Below, piece by piece: positions 55,568 through 64,000 of a stretch of DNA of 64,000 nt; position 1 is the first letter of the stretch; each line of letters opens with the position of its first letter. Below the pieces are notes generated by a model that had not been told where the DNA came from, did not search any database, and saw only the letters and a program-made list of their open reading frames with translations. Both the position numbers and the translations under genes were made by a program. The DNA lies in NCBI RefSeq assembly GCF_002102265.1, contig NZ_LQPG01000018.1, forward strand, positions 1 through 64,000, in the 5' to 3' direction. This DNA is from Mycolicibacter longobardus (lineage in GTDB: Bacteria; Actinomycetota; Actinomycetes; Mycobacteriales; Mycobacteriaceae).

Positions 55568-56061
55568 GCGGGTGGGGGATGGCGCGAGCCGAGAACGTCT
55601 TTCAGCTAACCCTTGACTATCACCGAATGAAGACGTTTGGCAGGTGATCTGATCGACAACTGCCCGACGGAACCGTAGTCTGGACTAGTCCGACCGGGGT
55701 GACTTTGAGACGAGACCCGGCAGTGTGGATGTGATCCCCGAACTTGCCGACGCGCTGAGCGTCGCCGCCCAGCGTCCGCTGCCGGAGCCGCGCTTCTCAA
55801 CGTGCCGCCAAGGTGGCGCGGGCCCGCCGCGACAACCGTGCCCGGTGTGCCGCCAACGAACGTTTCGCGGCTCGAAAACGTGAGATCGAGGATCGCAAGT
55901 GGCGAAACCGGATGCGCGACACGCTGTTCTTGCTCAAAGGCAAGCCCGAGTGCGAGCCCGTATTGTCGCTGGATCAACGATCCGCGAGAACCCGAAGAGC
56001 TGCCCCCGGATTGGCCGTCACCACCACCTACGCCACCGCAGCCCGACGATCTACCGCCTTC
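55568..56061. other. Intergenic region with a degenerate ORF
   Basis: 494 bp. Between about 55755 and 56065 a Lys/Arg-rich reading (NERFAARKREIEDRKWRNRMRDTLFLLKG) in one frame seems to continue in the next frame as PREPEELPPDWPSPPPTPPQPDDLPPS up to the stop at 56065. This looks like a frameshifted C-terminal remnant, perhaps of a repeated DUF222/13E12-type protein. Nothing else is supported. Confidence 0.35.
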
Positions 56062-57576
56062 CTAACCGATCCGGAACACCGGATCGGCACACTCCACACC
56101 CTCGGCGGACAACACCCGCTTGAGCACCTTGAACGTCTCGGTGCGCGGCAGCTCAGCGGATACCCGCACATAGGACGGCCACTGCTTGGGGCCCAGGTCG
56201 GGCTGCTCGGCCAGGAAAGCGCGGAAAGCATCCGGGTCGAACGATGCCCCGCGGGACAACACCAGCGCGGCCATCACCTGATCGCCCACCGCGGGGTCCG
56301 GGATGGGATAGACGGCGACTTGGGCGACGGCATTGTGCCGCAGCAGGATCCGCTCGATCGGCGCGGTGCCCAGGTTCTCGCCGTCCACCCGCATCCAATC
56401 ACCCAACCGGCCGGCGAAGTAGGCGTAGCCGGCCTCGTCGCGGTAGGCCAGGTCGCCGGAGTGGTAGATCCCGCCGGCCATCCGTTGCGCCTCGGCCTCG
56501 GGATCGTGGTAGTAGCCGCGGAATTGGCCGCGCCCATTCAGATTCACCAGCTCGCCCACCACGCCCGGCGGGCACTGTTCGCCGGTGTCGACGTCGATGA
56601 TCGCGTTCCCGTCGACCAGCGGTCCCAGCGCACCGGCCGGGGTGTCCGGGGTACGCCCGATCGCCACCCCGCCCTCGGTGGAGCCGAAGGCGTCGATCAC
56701 GGTGCAGCCGAACCTGTCCGCGAACTGGCCGACATCCCGCGGCGCGCCCTCGTTGCCGTACAGGATCCGCAGCGGGTTGTCGGCATCGTCGGGCTGCGGC
56801 GGGGTGGCCAGCACATACGACAGGGGCTTGCCCACGTAGTTGGCGTAGGTGGCGCCGAAGCGGCGCACATCGGGAATGAACCCGGATGCGGAGAACTTGC
56901 GCCGCAACGCGATCGACGCACCCGCGGCTACCGCAACCGACCAGCCCGCCATGACCGCGTTGGAGTGGAACAGTGGCATAGACAGATAGCAGACATCCGC
57001 TGGCCCCAGCCCGAATCGCTGCGAGAGCATCACCCCGGGGAAGGCCGCCTTCCACTGCGTGCAGCGCACCGCCTTGGGGTCGCCGCTGGTGCCCGAGGTG
57101 AAGATCAGCATGAACAGGTCGTCGGGATCGGCGTCGCGGAACGTCACCTGAGCACCGGTGTAGCCGGCCAATTCCAAAGCCCACGAAGAAGATTCGACAT
57201 CAACGGCACCGGGAACATCGACGTCGGCGGTGTTGTCGGTCAGCACCAGCTGGCAGTCGGCGTGGGCCACGTCGCGTAGCAGGGCCTCGCCCCGACGGGT
57301 GGGGTTCAATCCCACCGGCACGATGCCGGTCAGTGCGGCTGCCACCAGCACCGTCGAGAAGAACGGGGTATTGCCCAGCAGCACACCGACGTGCGGCGGC
57401 TTGTCCGGGTCGAGCCGTGCCGTCAGCGCGGCACCCAACCGGGCGCCCGCCGCGATGTGGTCGCGCCAGCTGACGAAGGTGTCCTCATAGAAGACACCGC
57501 GGTCGTCCACCTCGGCCACCCGCGCCAGCAGTGCTGTGACGGTGGACTGTTCGTCGACGAGGGTCGGTGCTGACAT
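56062..57576 (-). CDS. fadD17: FadD17, acyl-CoA synthetase
   Basis: 504 residues (Rv3506 has 502). AMP-binding FTSGTSGDPKAVRCTQ, GSTEGG and RTETFKVLKRVL at the end with the catalytic Lys in FKVLK. It activates short or C24 side-chain steroid acids with CoA, together with FadE26/27 on the same strand further upstream in sequence. Its start is 29 bp from the divergent NTF2-like gene. Confidence 0.9.
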   Translation of the reverse strand: MSAPTLVDEQSTVTALLARVAEVDDRGVFYEDTFVSWRDHIAAGARLGAALTARLDPDKPPHVGVLLGNTPFFSTVLVAAALTGIVPVGLNPTRRGEALLRDVAHADCQLVLTDNTADVDVPGAVDVESSSWALELAGYTGAQVTFRDADPDDLFMLIFTSGTSGDPKAVRCTQWKAAFPGVMLSQRFGLGPADVCYLSMPLFHSNAVMAGWSVAVAAGASIALRRKFSASGFIPDVRRFGATYANYVGKPLSYVLATPPQPDDADNPLRILYGNEGAPRDVGQFADRFGCTVIDAFGSTEGGVAIGRTPDTPAGALGPLVDGNAIIDVDTGEQCPPGVVGELVNLNGRGQFRGYYHDPEAEAQRMAGGIYHSGDLAYRDEAGYAYFAGRLGDWMRVDGENLGTAPIERILLRHNAVAQVAVYPIPDPAVGDQVMAALVLSRGASFDPDAFRAFLAEQPDLGPKQWPSYVRVSAELPRTETFKVLKRVLSAEGVECADPVFRIG

Positions 57577-57605
57577 GGTGGTCAGGTTAGTGCTGCAATA
57601 GGGCG

Positions 57606-58079
57606 GTGACTGATTTCGAGGCCGTAGAAGCCATCAAGCAGGTCAAGTACCGCTACCTTCGGGCGCTGGACACCAAGCACTGGGATGACTTCGCGGCCAC
57701 GCTGGCCGAGGACGTCACCGCCGCCTACGGCCAGTCGATGGGCAGCAAGCACACCTTCGCCGACCGTGACTCGCTGGTGGAGTTCATGCGGAACTCGCTT
57801 CCCGGCAACGTCATCACTGAGCACCGGGTCAACCACCCCGAGATCACCCTCACCGGCCCGGACACCGCCACCGGCATCTGGTACCTGCAGGATCGAGTGA
57901 TCGTGCCCGACGTCAACCTCATGCTGATAGGGGCAGGTTTCTATCACGACACCTACCGCCGTACCGACGACGGCTGGAAGCTGAGCCACACCGGATACGA
58001 CCGGACCTATGACGCCACCGTGGCCCTGACTGACCTGCCGGGGTTCAAGGTGACGTTCGGGGATGCGCTGAACCGTTGA
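57606..58079 (+). CDS. SnoaL/NTF2-like protein
   Basis: 157 residues, GTG start. EAIKQVKYRYLRALDTKHWDDFAATLAEDVTAAYG is the typical first-helix motif of NTF2/SnoaL-like proteins, with a Tyr/Arg pair. Divergent from fadD17 and convergent with fadE27 (18 bp). Possible hydratase/isomerase-like role; not assigned. Confidence 0.8.
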   Translation: MTDFEAVEAIKQVKYRYLRALDTKHWDDFAATLAEDVTAAYGQSMGSKHTFADRDSLVEFMRNSLPGNVITEHRVNHPEITLTGPDTATGIWYLQDRVIVPDVNLMLIGAGFYHDTYRRTDDGWKLSHTGYDRTYDATVALTDLPGFKVTFGDALNR

Positions 58080-58097
58080 GCCGTCCGGCTCAGCCGA

Positions 58098-59195
58098 CTA
58101 CGCCGGCGTTTCGGCCAGTTCGCGGCCGATCGCCAGCAGCTGTCCGGTGGCGCCGCCAAGCGCGAACTCGGTCTGCTTGGCGGCCAGGAAGTAGCGGTGG
58201 ATCGGGTGGTCGATGTCGATACCGACTCCGCCGTGGATGTGAACGATGCTGTGCGCCACCCGGTGGCCGGCCTCGGCCGCCCAGAATGCGGCGGTGGCCA
58301 CCTGGGTGGTCGCCGGCAGACCTTCGCTGACCCGCCACGCCGCCTGGGTCAGCGTCAGGCGCAGGCCCTTGACGTCGATGTAGCCGTCGGCCAGCCGCTG
58401 CGACACCGCCTGGAAGCTGCCGATCGGCTTGTCGAACTGCTCACGCTCGCGGGCGTATTCGGCGGTCATGGCCAGGCCGCGCTCCAACACTCCCAGCTGG
58501 TAGGCGCTGTGGCCCAGGGCCGCCACGCTGACCAGGTGGTCGAGCACGTCGGCGCCACCGACCAGGCGGCCGGCCTCCACCTCGACCCCGGAGAGCTCCA
58601 GGTGACCCACGCTGCCCCGTCCGGTGGTGGCCAGCGACGTCACCGTCACGCCGGGGTCGGAGGCTGCGACCAGGAACACCGCTGCGCCCGAATCGGTTTC
58701 GGCAGCCACCAGGAACGCGTCAGCCACCGAAGCGAAACCGACCTGGGTGCGAGTACCGGTGAGGCGGAAGCCATCACCAGCGGCGGCAGCCCGAACCGGG
58801 CCTTCGCCCATCTCGCCGTCGAGGGCGATGGTGAGGATCTTCTCGCCGGCCGCGGCAGGGGCACCCCAGGCCTGCTGCAGCTCGGCCGAGCCGAACTTGG
58901 CCAGCGTCTCGGCGGCCAGCACCACCGACTCGAGGTAGGGCACCGCGGCTAGCTGGCGGCCGAGAGCGGTCAGAATCGCCGTCTGCTCCAGCACGCCGAA
59001 CCCGCCGCCGCCCAGCGTCTCGCTCGCCGCGCTGGACACGACGTCCGCGTCGATCAGCTTGCGCCACAGCTCGGTGTCGAAGCGCTGCTCCAACGCGTCG
59101 AGCTCACGCTGACGCTCCGGTGTGCACACCGCGTCCACGATGGTGCCGACCAGACCCGAAAGGTCGTCAGATGCTTCGGTAGTGGTGAAGTCCAT
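58098..59195 (-). CDS. fadE27: FadE27, acyl-CoA dehydrogenase (ChsE5)
   Basis: 365 residues. C-terminal REQFDKPIGSFQAVSQRLADGYIDVKGLRLTL and HIHGGVGIDIDHPIHRYFLAAK identify it. It forms the heteromeric ChsE4-ChsE5 acyl-CoA dehydrogenase with FadE26 that acts on the C27 and C24 side-chain CoA. It starts 33 bp after the fadE26 stop. Confidence 0.9.
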   Translation of the reverse strand: MDFTTTEASDDLSGLVGTIVDAVCTPERQRELDALEQRFDTELWRKLIDADVVSSAASETLGGGGFGVLEQTAILTALGRQLAAVPYLESVVLAAETLAKFGSAELQQAWGAPAAAGEKILTIALDGEMGEGPVRAAAAGDGFRLTGTRTQVGFASVADAFLVAAETDSGAAVFLVAASDPGVTVTSLATTGRGSVGHLELSGVEVEAGRLVGGADVLDHLVSVAALGHSAYQLGVLERGLAMTAEYAREREQFDKPIGSFQAVSQRLADGYIDVKGLRLTLTQAAWRVSEGLPATTQVATAAFWAAEAGHRVAHSIVHIHGGVGIDIDHPIHRYFLAAKQTEFALGGATGQLLAIGRELAETPA

Positions 59196-59228
59196 GAGTC
59201 CTTGCCTCCAAAGTCCTTGGGTGTGTGG

Positions 59229-60407
<1,179 letters not shown>

Positions 60408-60465
60408 CGGGGGAGTCCTTCGCTGGTGATCGGTGTCACGATAAGATTCTGGTTCGACAGCCCGT

Positions 60466-60479
60466 TGTAACACGTTCTA
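60466..60479. promoter_or_regulatory. KstR operator, fadE26/fdxD
   Basis: tgtaacacgttcta fits the consensus in the divergent space between fadE26 and fdxD. Confidence 0.85.
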
Positions 60480-60600
60480 GTCCCGGGGTCCAACGGCCCT
60501 AGCGGCTCGTGTGGGGAAGCTGTCGGATCGTATGGTGACACTAGTGGATGACGACGGCCGGAAACGCTCGGTCGGCGCAGGGCTTTTACAGGAGAATGTC

Positions 60601-60795
60601 ATGCGAGTTGAGGTAGATCTGGATCGTTGCGAGGGCAACGCGATTTGCGTCGGAATCGACCCCGACCTGTTCGATCTGAACGATGACGAGCAGGCAGAGG
60701 TCAAGCTCGCCCCCGTCCCGGCCGACCGGGAAGCCCACGCCGAGCAGGCCATCGCCGAGTGCCCGCGGGCCGCGCTGCGCCGCGTCGACGACTAG
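60601..60795 (+). CDS. fdxD: Ferredoxin FdxD
   Basis: 64 residues from ATG 60601 with caggagaatgtc before it. Cysteines in RCEGNAICVGI and ECPRAAL give the C-x5-C ... CP pattern of mycobacterial 3Fe-4S-type ferredoxins. It may supply electrons to a P450 such as CYP125/CYP142; this is inference. Confidence 0.9.
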   Translation: MRVEVDLDRCEGNAICVGIDPDLFDLNDDEQAEVKLAPVPADREAHAEQAIAECPRAALRRVDD

Positions 60796-60875
60796 CCTCC
60801 CACGGGCAACGACTAGAGGTATTCATAACCGCCGGTGACGACGAGTGCGCCGGTGATGCATAAGGAGCGGCGTAA

Positions 60876-61796
60876 ATGACTGACAACACGATCGACCTGA
60901 CCGGCAAGGTCGCAGTGGTGACCGGCGCGGCCGCCGGCCTGGGCCGAGCAGAGGCGATCGGGTTGGCCCGCTCCGGGGCGACGGTGGTCGTCAACGACAT
61001 CGCGCCGGCGCTGGAGTCCTCCGACGTCATCGACGAGATCGCCGCGGCCGGCGGCAAGGGTGTGCCGGCGGCCGGCGACATCAGTCAGCGGTCCACCGCC
61101 GACGAACTCGTCAGCACCGCCGACGGCCTGGGCGGGCTGAACATCGTCGTCAACAATGCCGGGATCACCCGCGACCGGATGTTGTTCAACATGTCCGACG
61201 ACGACTTCGACGCCGTGATCGCGGTCCACCTTCGTGGACACTTCCTGTTGACCCGCAACGCGGCCGCTTACTGGCGGCAGAAGGCCAAGAGTGGCACAGA
61301 GGGCGGCGAAAACGCCGTGTACGGCCGCATCATCAACACCTCGTCGGAGGCCGGCCTGATGGGCCCGGTCGGACAGGCCAACTATGGAGCGGCCAAGGCG
61401 GGAATCACCGCGCTGACGCTGTCGGCCAGCCGGGCGCTGAGCCGCTACGGCGTGTCCGCCAATGCCATCTGCCCGCGGGCCCGCACCGCGATGACCGCCG
61501 ATGTGTTCGGTGAGGCCAAGGTCGGTGAGGGCGAGATCGACCCGCTGTCGCCCGAGCACGTGGTGACGTTGGTCCGGTTCTTGGCATCCCCGGCCTCGGC
61601 TGCTGTCAGCGGTCAGGTTTTCGTGGTCTACGGACCTGAGGTAACCCTGATGGCCGCGCCGACGGTGGAACGTAAGTTCAGCGCCGATGGGCAGGCTTGG
61701 GACCCGGCCGGGCTGTCGGACACGCTGGCGAATTACTTCGCCGGCCGGGACCCGGCCCGGACTTTCTCCGCGTCCGAACTGATGTCCGGCGATTAG
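60876..61796 (+). CDS. hsd4A: Hsd4A, SDR-type 3-hydroxy sterol-CoA dehydrogenase
   Basis: 306 residues. VVTGAAAGLGRAEAIGLA is the NAD-binding motif, NNAGITRDRML follows, and NTSSEAGLMGPVGQANYGAAKAG carries the Ser and Tyr-x-x-x-Lys. It oxidises the 3-hydroxy side-chain CoA intermediate (ChsB1 in M. tuberculosis). It lies 80 bp after fdxD and 241 bp before yrbE4A. Confidence 0.88.
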   Translation: MTDNTIDLTGKVAVVTGAAAGLGRAEAIGLARSGATVVVNDIAPALESSDVIDEIAAAGGKGVPAAGDISQRSTADELVSTADGLGGLNIVVNNAGITRDRMLFNMSDDDFDAVIAVHLRGHFLLTRNAAAYWRQKAKSGTEGGENAVYGRIINTSSEAGLMGPVGQANYGAAKAGITALTLSASRALSRYGVSANAICPRARTAMTADVFGEAKVGEGEIDPLSPEHVVTLVRFLASPASAAVSGQVFVVYGPEVTLMAAPTVERKFSADGQAWDPAGLSDTLANYFAGRDPARTFSASELMSGD

Positions 61797-61804
61797 AACA
61801 AAAT

Positions 61805-61908
61805 TAGAACGCGTTACAGCGAGGCGTAGGTCACAATGTGTTGTGACCAGGGCGGATATCTCAGGAATCTCGCTGAAACGTGTTCTTTGACACTGAGAAC
61901 GTGTTCTA
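61805..61908. promoter_or_regulatory. Three KstR-type boxes upstream of mce4
   Basis: tagaacgcgttaca (61805-61818), tgaaacgtgttctt (61874-61887) and gagaacgtgttcta (61895-61908) all carry the AACnnGTT core; the first is the best match. They lie 130-233 bp before yrbE4A and should control the mce4 operon. Confidence 0.8.
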
Positions 61909-62037
61909 GTTAATATGATCCGGCTCACGTGGGGCGGCGTCTGAATTGCACGGATGACGCCGTTCGCGCGAGGTTGCCGGATACAGTTTTGCGACCACCG
62001 ATGCCCCTGCTAGCTCGACCTGAGGGAAGGACGCGTC

Positions 62038-62802
62038 TTGATCGAACAACTCACGGTTCCGGCTCGGGCCGTGGGCGGTTTCGTAGAGATGTCCCTGGAG
62101 ACGTTCCGGGCGATGTTCCGCCGGCCGTTCCAGTACCGCGAATTCCTCGACCAGACCTGGATGATCGCCCGGGTGTCGCTGCTGCCAACGGTGTTGGTCG
62201 CGATCCCGTTCACCGTGCTGGTGGCGTTCACCCTCAATATCCTGTTGCGCGAGATCGGTGCTGCCGACCTGTCCGGCGCCGGAACCGCGTTCGGCACCAT
62301 CACCCAGCTGGGCCCGGTGGTGACCGTGCTCGTGGTCGCCGGCGCAGGCGCGACCGCCATCTGCGCAGACCTGGGCGCCCGAACCATCCGCGAAGAGATC
62401 GACGCGATGCGGGTGCTCGGCATCGACCCGATTCAGCGCCTGGTGGTGCCGCGAGCCCTGGCGTCGACGTTCGTCGCGTTGCTGCTCAACGGCCTGGTGT
62501 GTGCGATCGGCCTGGTCGGCGGCTATGTGTTCTCAGTCTTTCTGCAGGGTGTCAACCCAGGGGCCTTCATCAACGGGCTCACCGTCCTCACCGGGCTCGG
62601 CGAGCTGGTGATGGCCGAGATCAAGGCGCTGCTGTTCGGCACGGCGGCCGGTCTGATCGGCTGTTACCGCGGGCTTACCGCCAAGGGCGGCCCCCAGGGC
62701 GTGGGCAACGCGGTCAACGAGACCGTCGTCTACGCCTTTATTTGTCTGTTCGTCATCAACGTCGTCATGACCGCGATCAGCGTCCGGGTGTTGGTCAAAT
62801 GA
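62038..62802 (+). CDS. yrbE4A: YrbE4A, Mce4 permease subunit
   Basis: 254 residues. TTG 62038 is chosen because gagggaaggac precedes it and the product begins IEQLTVPARAVGGF like its homologue. At least five membrane segments are seen, with the MlaE-type motif AIKALLF/AEIKALLFGTAAG. It is one of two permeases of the sterol importer Mce4. ATG of yrbE4B overlaps its stop. Confidence 0.92.
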   Translation: MIEQLTVPARAVGGFVEMSLETFRAMFRRPFQYREFLDQTWMIARVSLLPTVLVAIPFTVLVAFTLNILLREIGAADLSGAGTAFGTITQLGPVVTVLVVAGAGATAICADLGARTIREEIDAMRVLGIDPIQRLVVPRALASTFVALLLNGLVCAIGLVGGYVFSVFLQGVNPGAFINGLTVLTGLGELVMAEIKALLFGTAAGLIGCYRGLTAKGGPQGVGNAVNETVVYAFICLFVINVVMTAISVRVLVK

Positions 62803-63641
62803 GCTACGACGCCACATTGCGGTTCCGGCGGATGTTCCGCGGGGTGCCCAAGGCCGTCGACACCTTCGGCGAGCAGGCCCTGTTCTACGCCGAATCGATC
62901 CGGTACGTCCCCAACGCGCTGACCCGGTACCGCAAGGAAACCGTCCGGCTGATCGCCGAGATCACCATGGGTACCGGCGCGCTGGCCATCATCGGCGGCA
63001 CGGTCGGGGTGGCCACCTTCCTCACCCTGGCCTCCGGTGGAGTTATCGCCGTCCAGGGCTTCTCTTCGCTGGGCAACATCGGCATCGAGGCGCTGACCGG
63101 CTTCCTGTCGGCGTTCCTCAACGTGCGGATCGTTGCGCCGGTGGTCGCGGGGATCGCGCTGGCCGCCACCATCGGGGCCGGCACCACCGCCCAGCTCGGC
63201 GCCATGCGTGTCGCCGAGGAGATCGACGCCGTCGAGTCGATGGCGGTCCATGCGGTGTCCTATCTGGTGTCCACTCGGCTGGTGGCGGGCCTGATCGCGA
63301 TCATCCCGCTGTACTCACTGTCGGTGCTGGCCGCCTTCTTCGCCGCCCGGTCCACCACGGTGTTCATCAACTCGCAGTCACCGGGCCTCTATGACCACTA
63401 CTTCGACACCTTCCTGATCCCCACCGACCTACTGTGGTCCTTCCTGCAGGCGATCATCATGTCGGTCGCGGTGATGCTGGTGCACACCAACTACGGCTTC
63501 AACGCGGCCGGCGGCCCCGTCGGGGTAGGCATCGCGGTCGGTCAAGCCGTGCGGACGTCGTTGGTCGTGGTGGTCGTCATTACGCTGTTCGTTTCACTTG
63601 CCGTCTACGGCGGCTCTGGCAACTTCAACCTCTCGGGCTAG
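62799..63641 (+). CDS. yrbE4B: YrbE4B, Mce4 permease subunit
   Basis: 280 residues, ATG overlapping the yrbE4A stop. MlaE-type permease with AEEIDAVESMAVHAVSYLVSTRLVAG (the EQ-loop region that contacts the ATPase) and several hydrophobic helices. Works with YrbE4A and the separately encoded MceG ATPase. Confidence 0.93.
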   Translation: MSYDATLRFRRMFRGVPKAVDTFGEQALFYAESIRYVPNALTRYRKETVRLIAEITMGTGALAIIGGTVGVATFLTLASGGVIAVQGFSSLGNIGIEALTGFLSAFLNVRIVAPVVAGIALAATIGAGTTAQLGAMRVAEEIDAVESMAVHAVSYLVSTRLVAGLIAIIPLYSLSVLAAFFAARSTTVFINSQSPGLYDHYFDTFLIPTDLLWSFLQAIIMSVAVMLVHTNYGFNAAGGPVGVGIAVGQAVRTSLVVVVVITLFVSLAVYGGSGNFNLSG

Positions 63642-63654
63642 CAAGGGAATACAG

Positions 63655-64000
63655 GTGCAAACGGGATCGACGCGTACCCAGGTGAGGCTTGCTGCGGCAA
63701 TCCTCGGTGCGATCCTGCTTGCCGCCACCGTGTTCACCTACCTGTCCTACGTGTCGGTGTTCAGCTCCACCGATAAGGTCACCGTCACCTCGCCGCGCGC
63801 CGGCCTGGTGATGGAACAGGACGCCAAGGTCAAGTACCGCGGTATTCAGGTCGGCAAGGTCAAGTCGATCAAGTACTCCGGCGACCAGGCCAAGCTGTTC
63901 CTGGCCATCGACAGCTCCGCGATGCGCCAGATCCCGTCGAACGCGGCGGTGCATATCGCCGGCAACACCATCTTCGGGGCCAAGTCGGTGGAGTTCGTTC
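63655..64000 (+). CDS. mce4A: Mce4A, partial (3' end outside window)
   Basis: 115 codons are visible from GTG 63655 with aaggga 6 nt before it. An N-terminal membrane segment (LAAAILGAILLAATVFTYLSYV) is followed by the Mce/MlaD domain: VMEQDAKVKYRGIQVGKVKSI and IPSNAAVHIAGNTIFGAKSVEFV. Substrate-binding subunit of the cholesterol importer. The gene runs off the end at 64000. Confidence 0.93.
   Translation, partial: MQTGSTRTQVRLAAAILGAILLAATVFTYLSYVSVFSSTDKVTVTSPRAGLVMEQDAKVKYRGIQVGKVKSIKYSGDQAKLFLAIDSSAMRQIPSNAAVHIAGNTIFGAKSVEFV

Noticed and set aside
55813..57279. A 488-codon plus-strand frame across fadD17
   Set aside because: Only its first 50 residues look protein-like; the remainder is antisense to fadD17.
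61929..63641. A long frame that joins yrbE4A in a wrong frame with yrbE4B
   Set aside because: Its first 290 residues are Arg-rich shadow sequence; the real yrbE4A lies in another frame and overlaps yrbE4B by four bases.

Overview
The window is high-GC actinobacterial DNA from a mycobacterium. The PE_PGRS and PPE-PPW proteins, the Ddn-type F420 enzyme, several F420-dependent luciferase-like enzymes, a start of mce4 and a nearly complete KstR-type cholesterol regulon all say so. Gene order is largely that of the M. tuberculosis Rv3547 to Rv3499c region read backwards (comparison from memory). The species cannot be fixed from the sequence alone.

Layout. 1-1956: 3' part of a PE_PGRS gene. 2048-10254: ddn-like gene, an NTF2-like gene and fadA5 on the minus strand, divergent from cyp125-fadE28-fadE29-chsH2-chsH1-ltp2 (the igr operon, which removes the last three carbons of the sterol side chain). 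10361-14522: PPE, hsd4B and kstD. 14772-18949: a second CYP125, then hsaE-hsaG-hsaF (end of ring degradation). 18989-24475: a non-syntenic block with a RecQ-like helicase fused to a phosphoribosyltransferase-like tail, a hemophore-like secreted protein, and an iclR-led operon. 24573-27639: a DUF1214 protein, an SDR and a sulfotransferase-like protein. 27727-36499: Rv3527-like gene, kshA, gamma carbonic anhydrase, NTF2-like gene, ltp3, ltp4, a DUF35 protein, a luciferase-like oxidoreductase and an extra FadD.

36496-42928 is an inserted block resembling the cpnT/Rv3899c-Rv3903c neighbourhood. It holds a DUF2563-like small protein, a TNT-domain toxin, its likely immunity protein, a membrane protein, a long Gly-rich protein with a Rv3899c-like C-terminus, and a small helical protein. 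42925-48564 returns to sterol genes: acetoacetate decarboxylase-like gene, cyp142, an epimerase, echA19 and fadD19. 48588-56061 is accessory: hydrolase, WS/DGAT, gabD2-like, beta-lactamase-fold protein, then a small island with a winged-helix protein, a 36-residue coupled ORF and an Abi/HEPN protein. 56062-64000 holds fadD17, an NTF2-like gene, fadE27, fadE26, fdxD, hsd4A and the start of mce4 (yrbE4A, yrbE4B, mce4A cut by the window end).

The genes cooperate as follows. Mce4 imports sterol. CYP125/CYP142 oxidise C26/27, FadD19 and FadD17 activate the acid, and FadE26/27, EchA19, Hsd4A/Hsd4B, FadA5, FadE28/29, ChsH1/H2 and the Ltp aldolases shorten the side chain. KstD and KshA open the rings and HsaEGF finish the A/B-ring fragment. 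At least eleven KstR-type palindromes (TnnAACnnGTTnnA) sit in front of these genes. Several lie on a TANNNT -10 hexamer placed 6-7 nt before the start codon, as in leaderless mycobacterial promoters. The least expected content is the TNT toxin locus inside the cholesterol cluster, a His/Asp-rich PPE, an IclR-controlled operon with a perfect palindrome, and the HEPN operon with its small coupled ORF.
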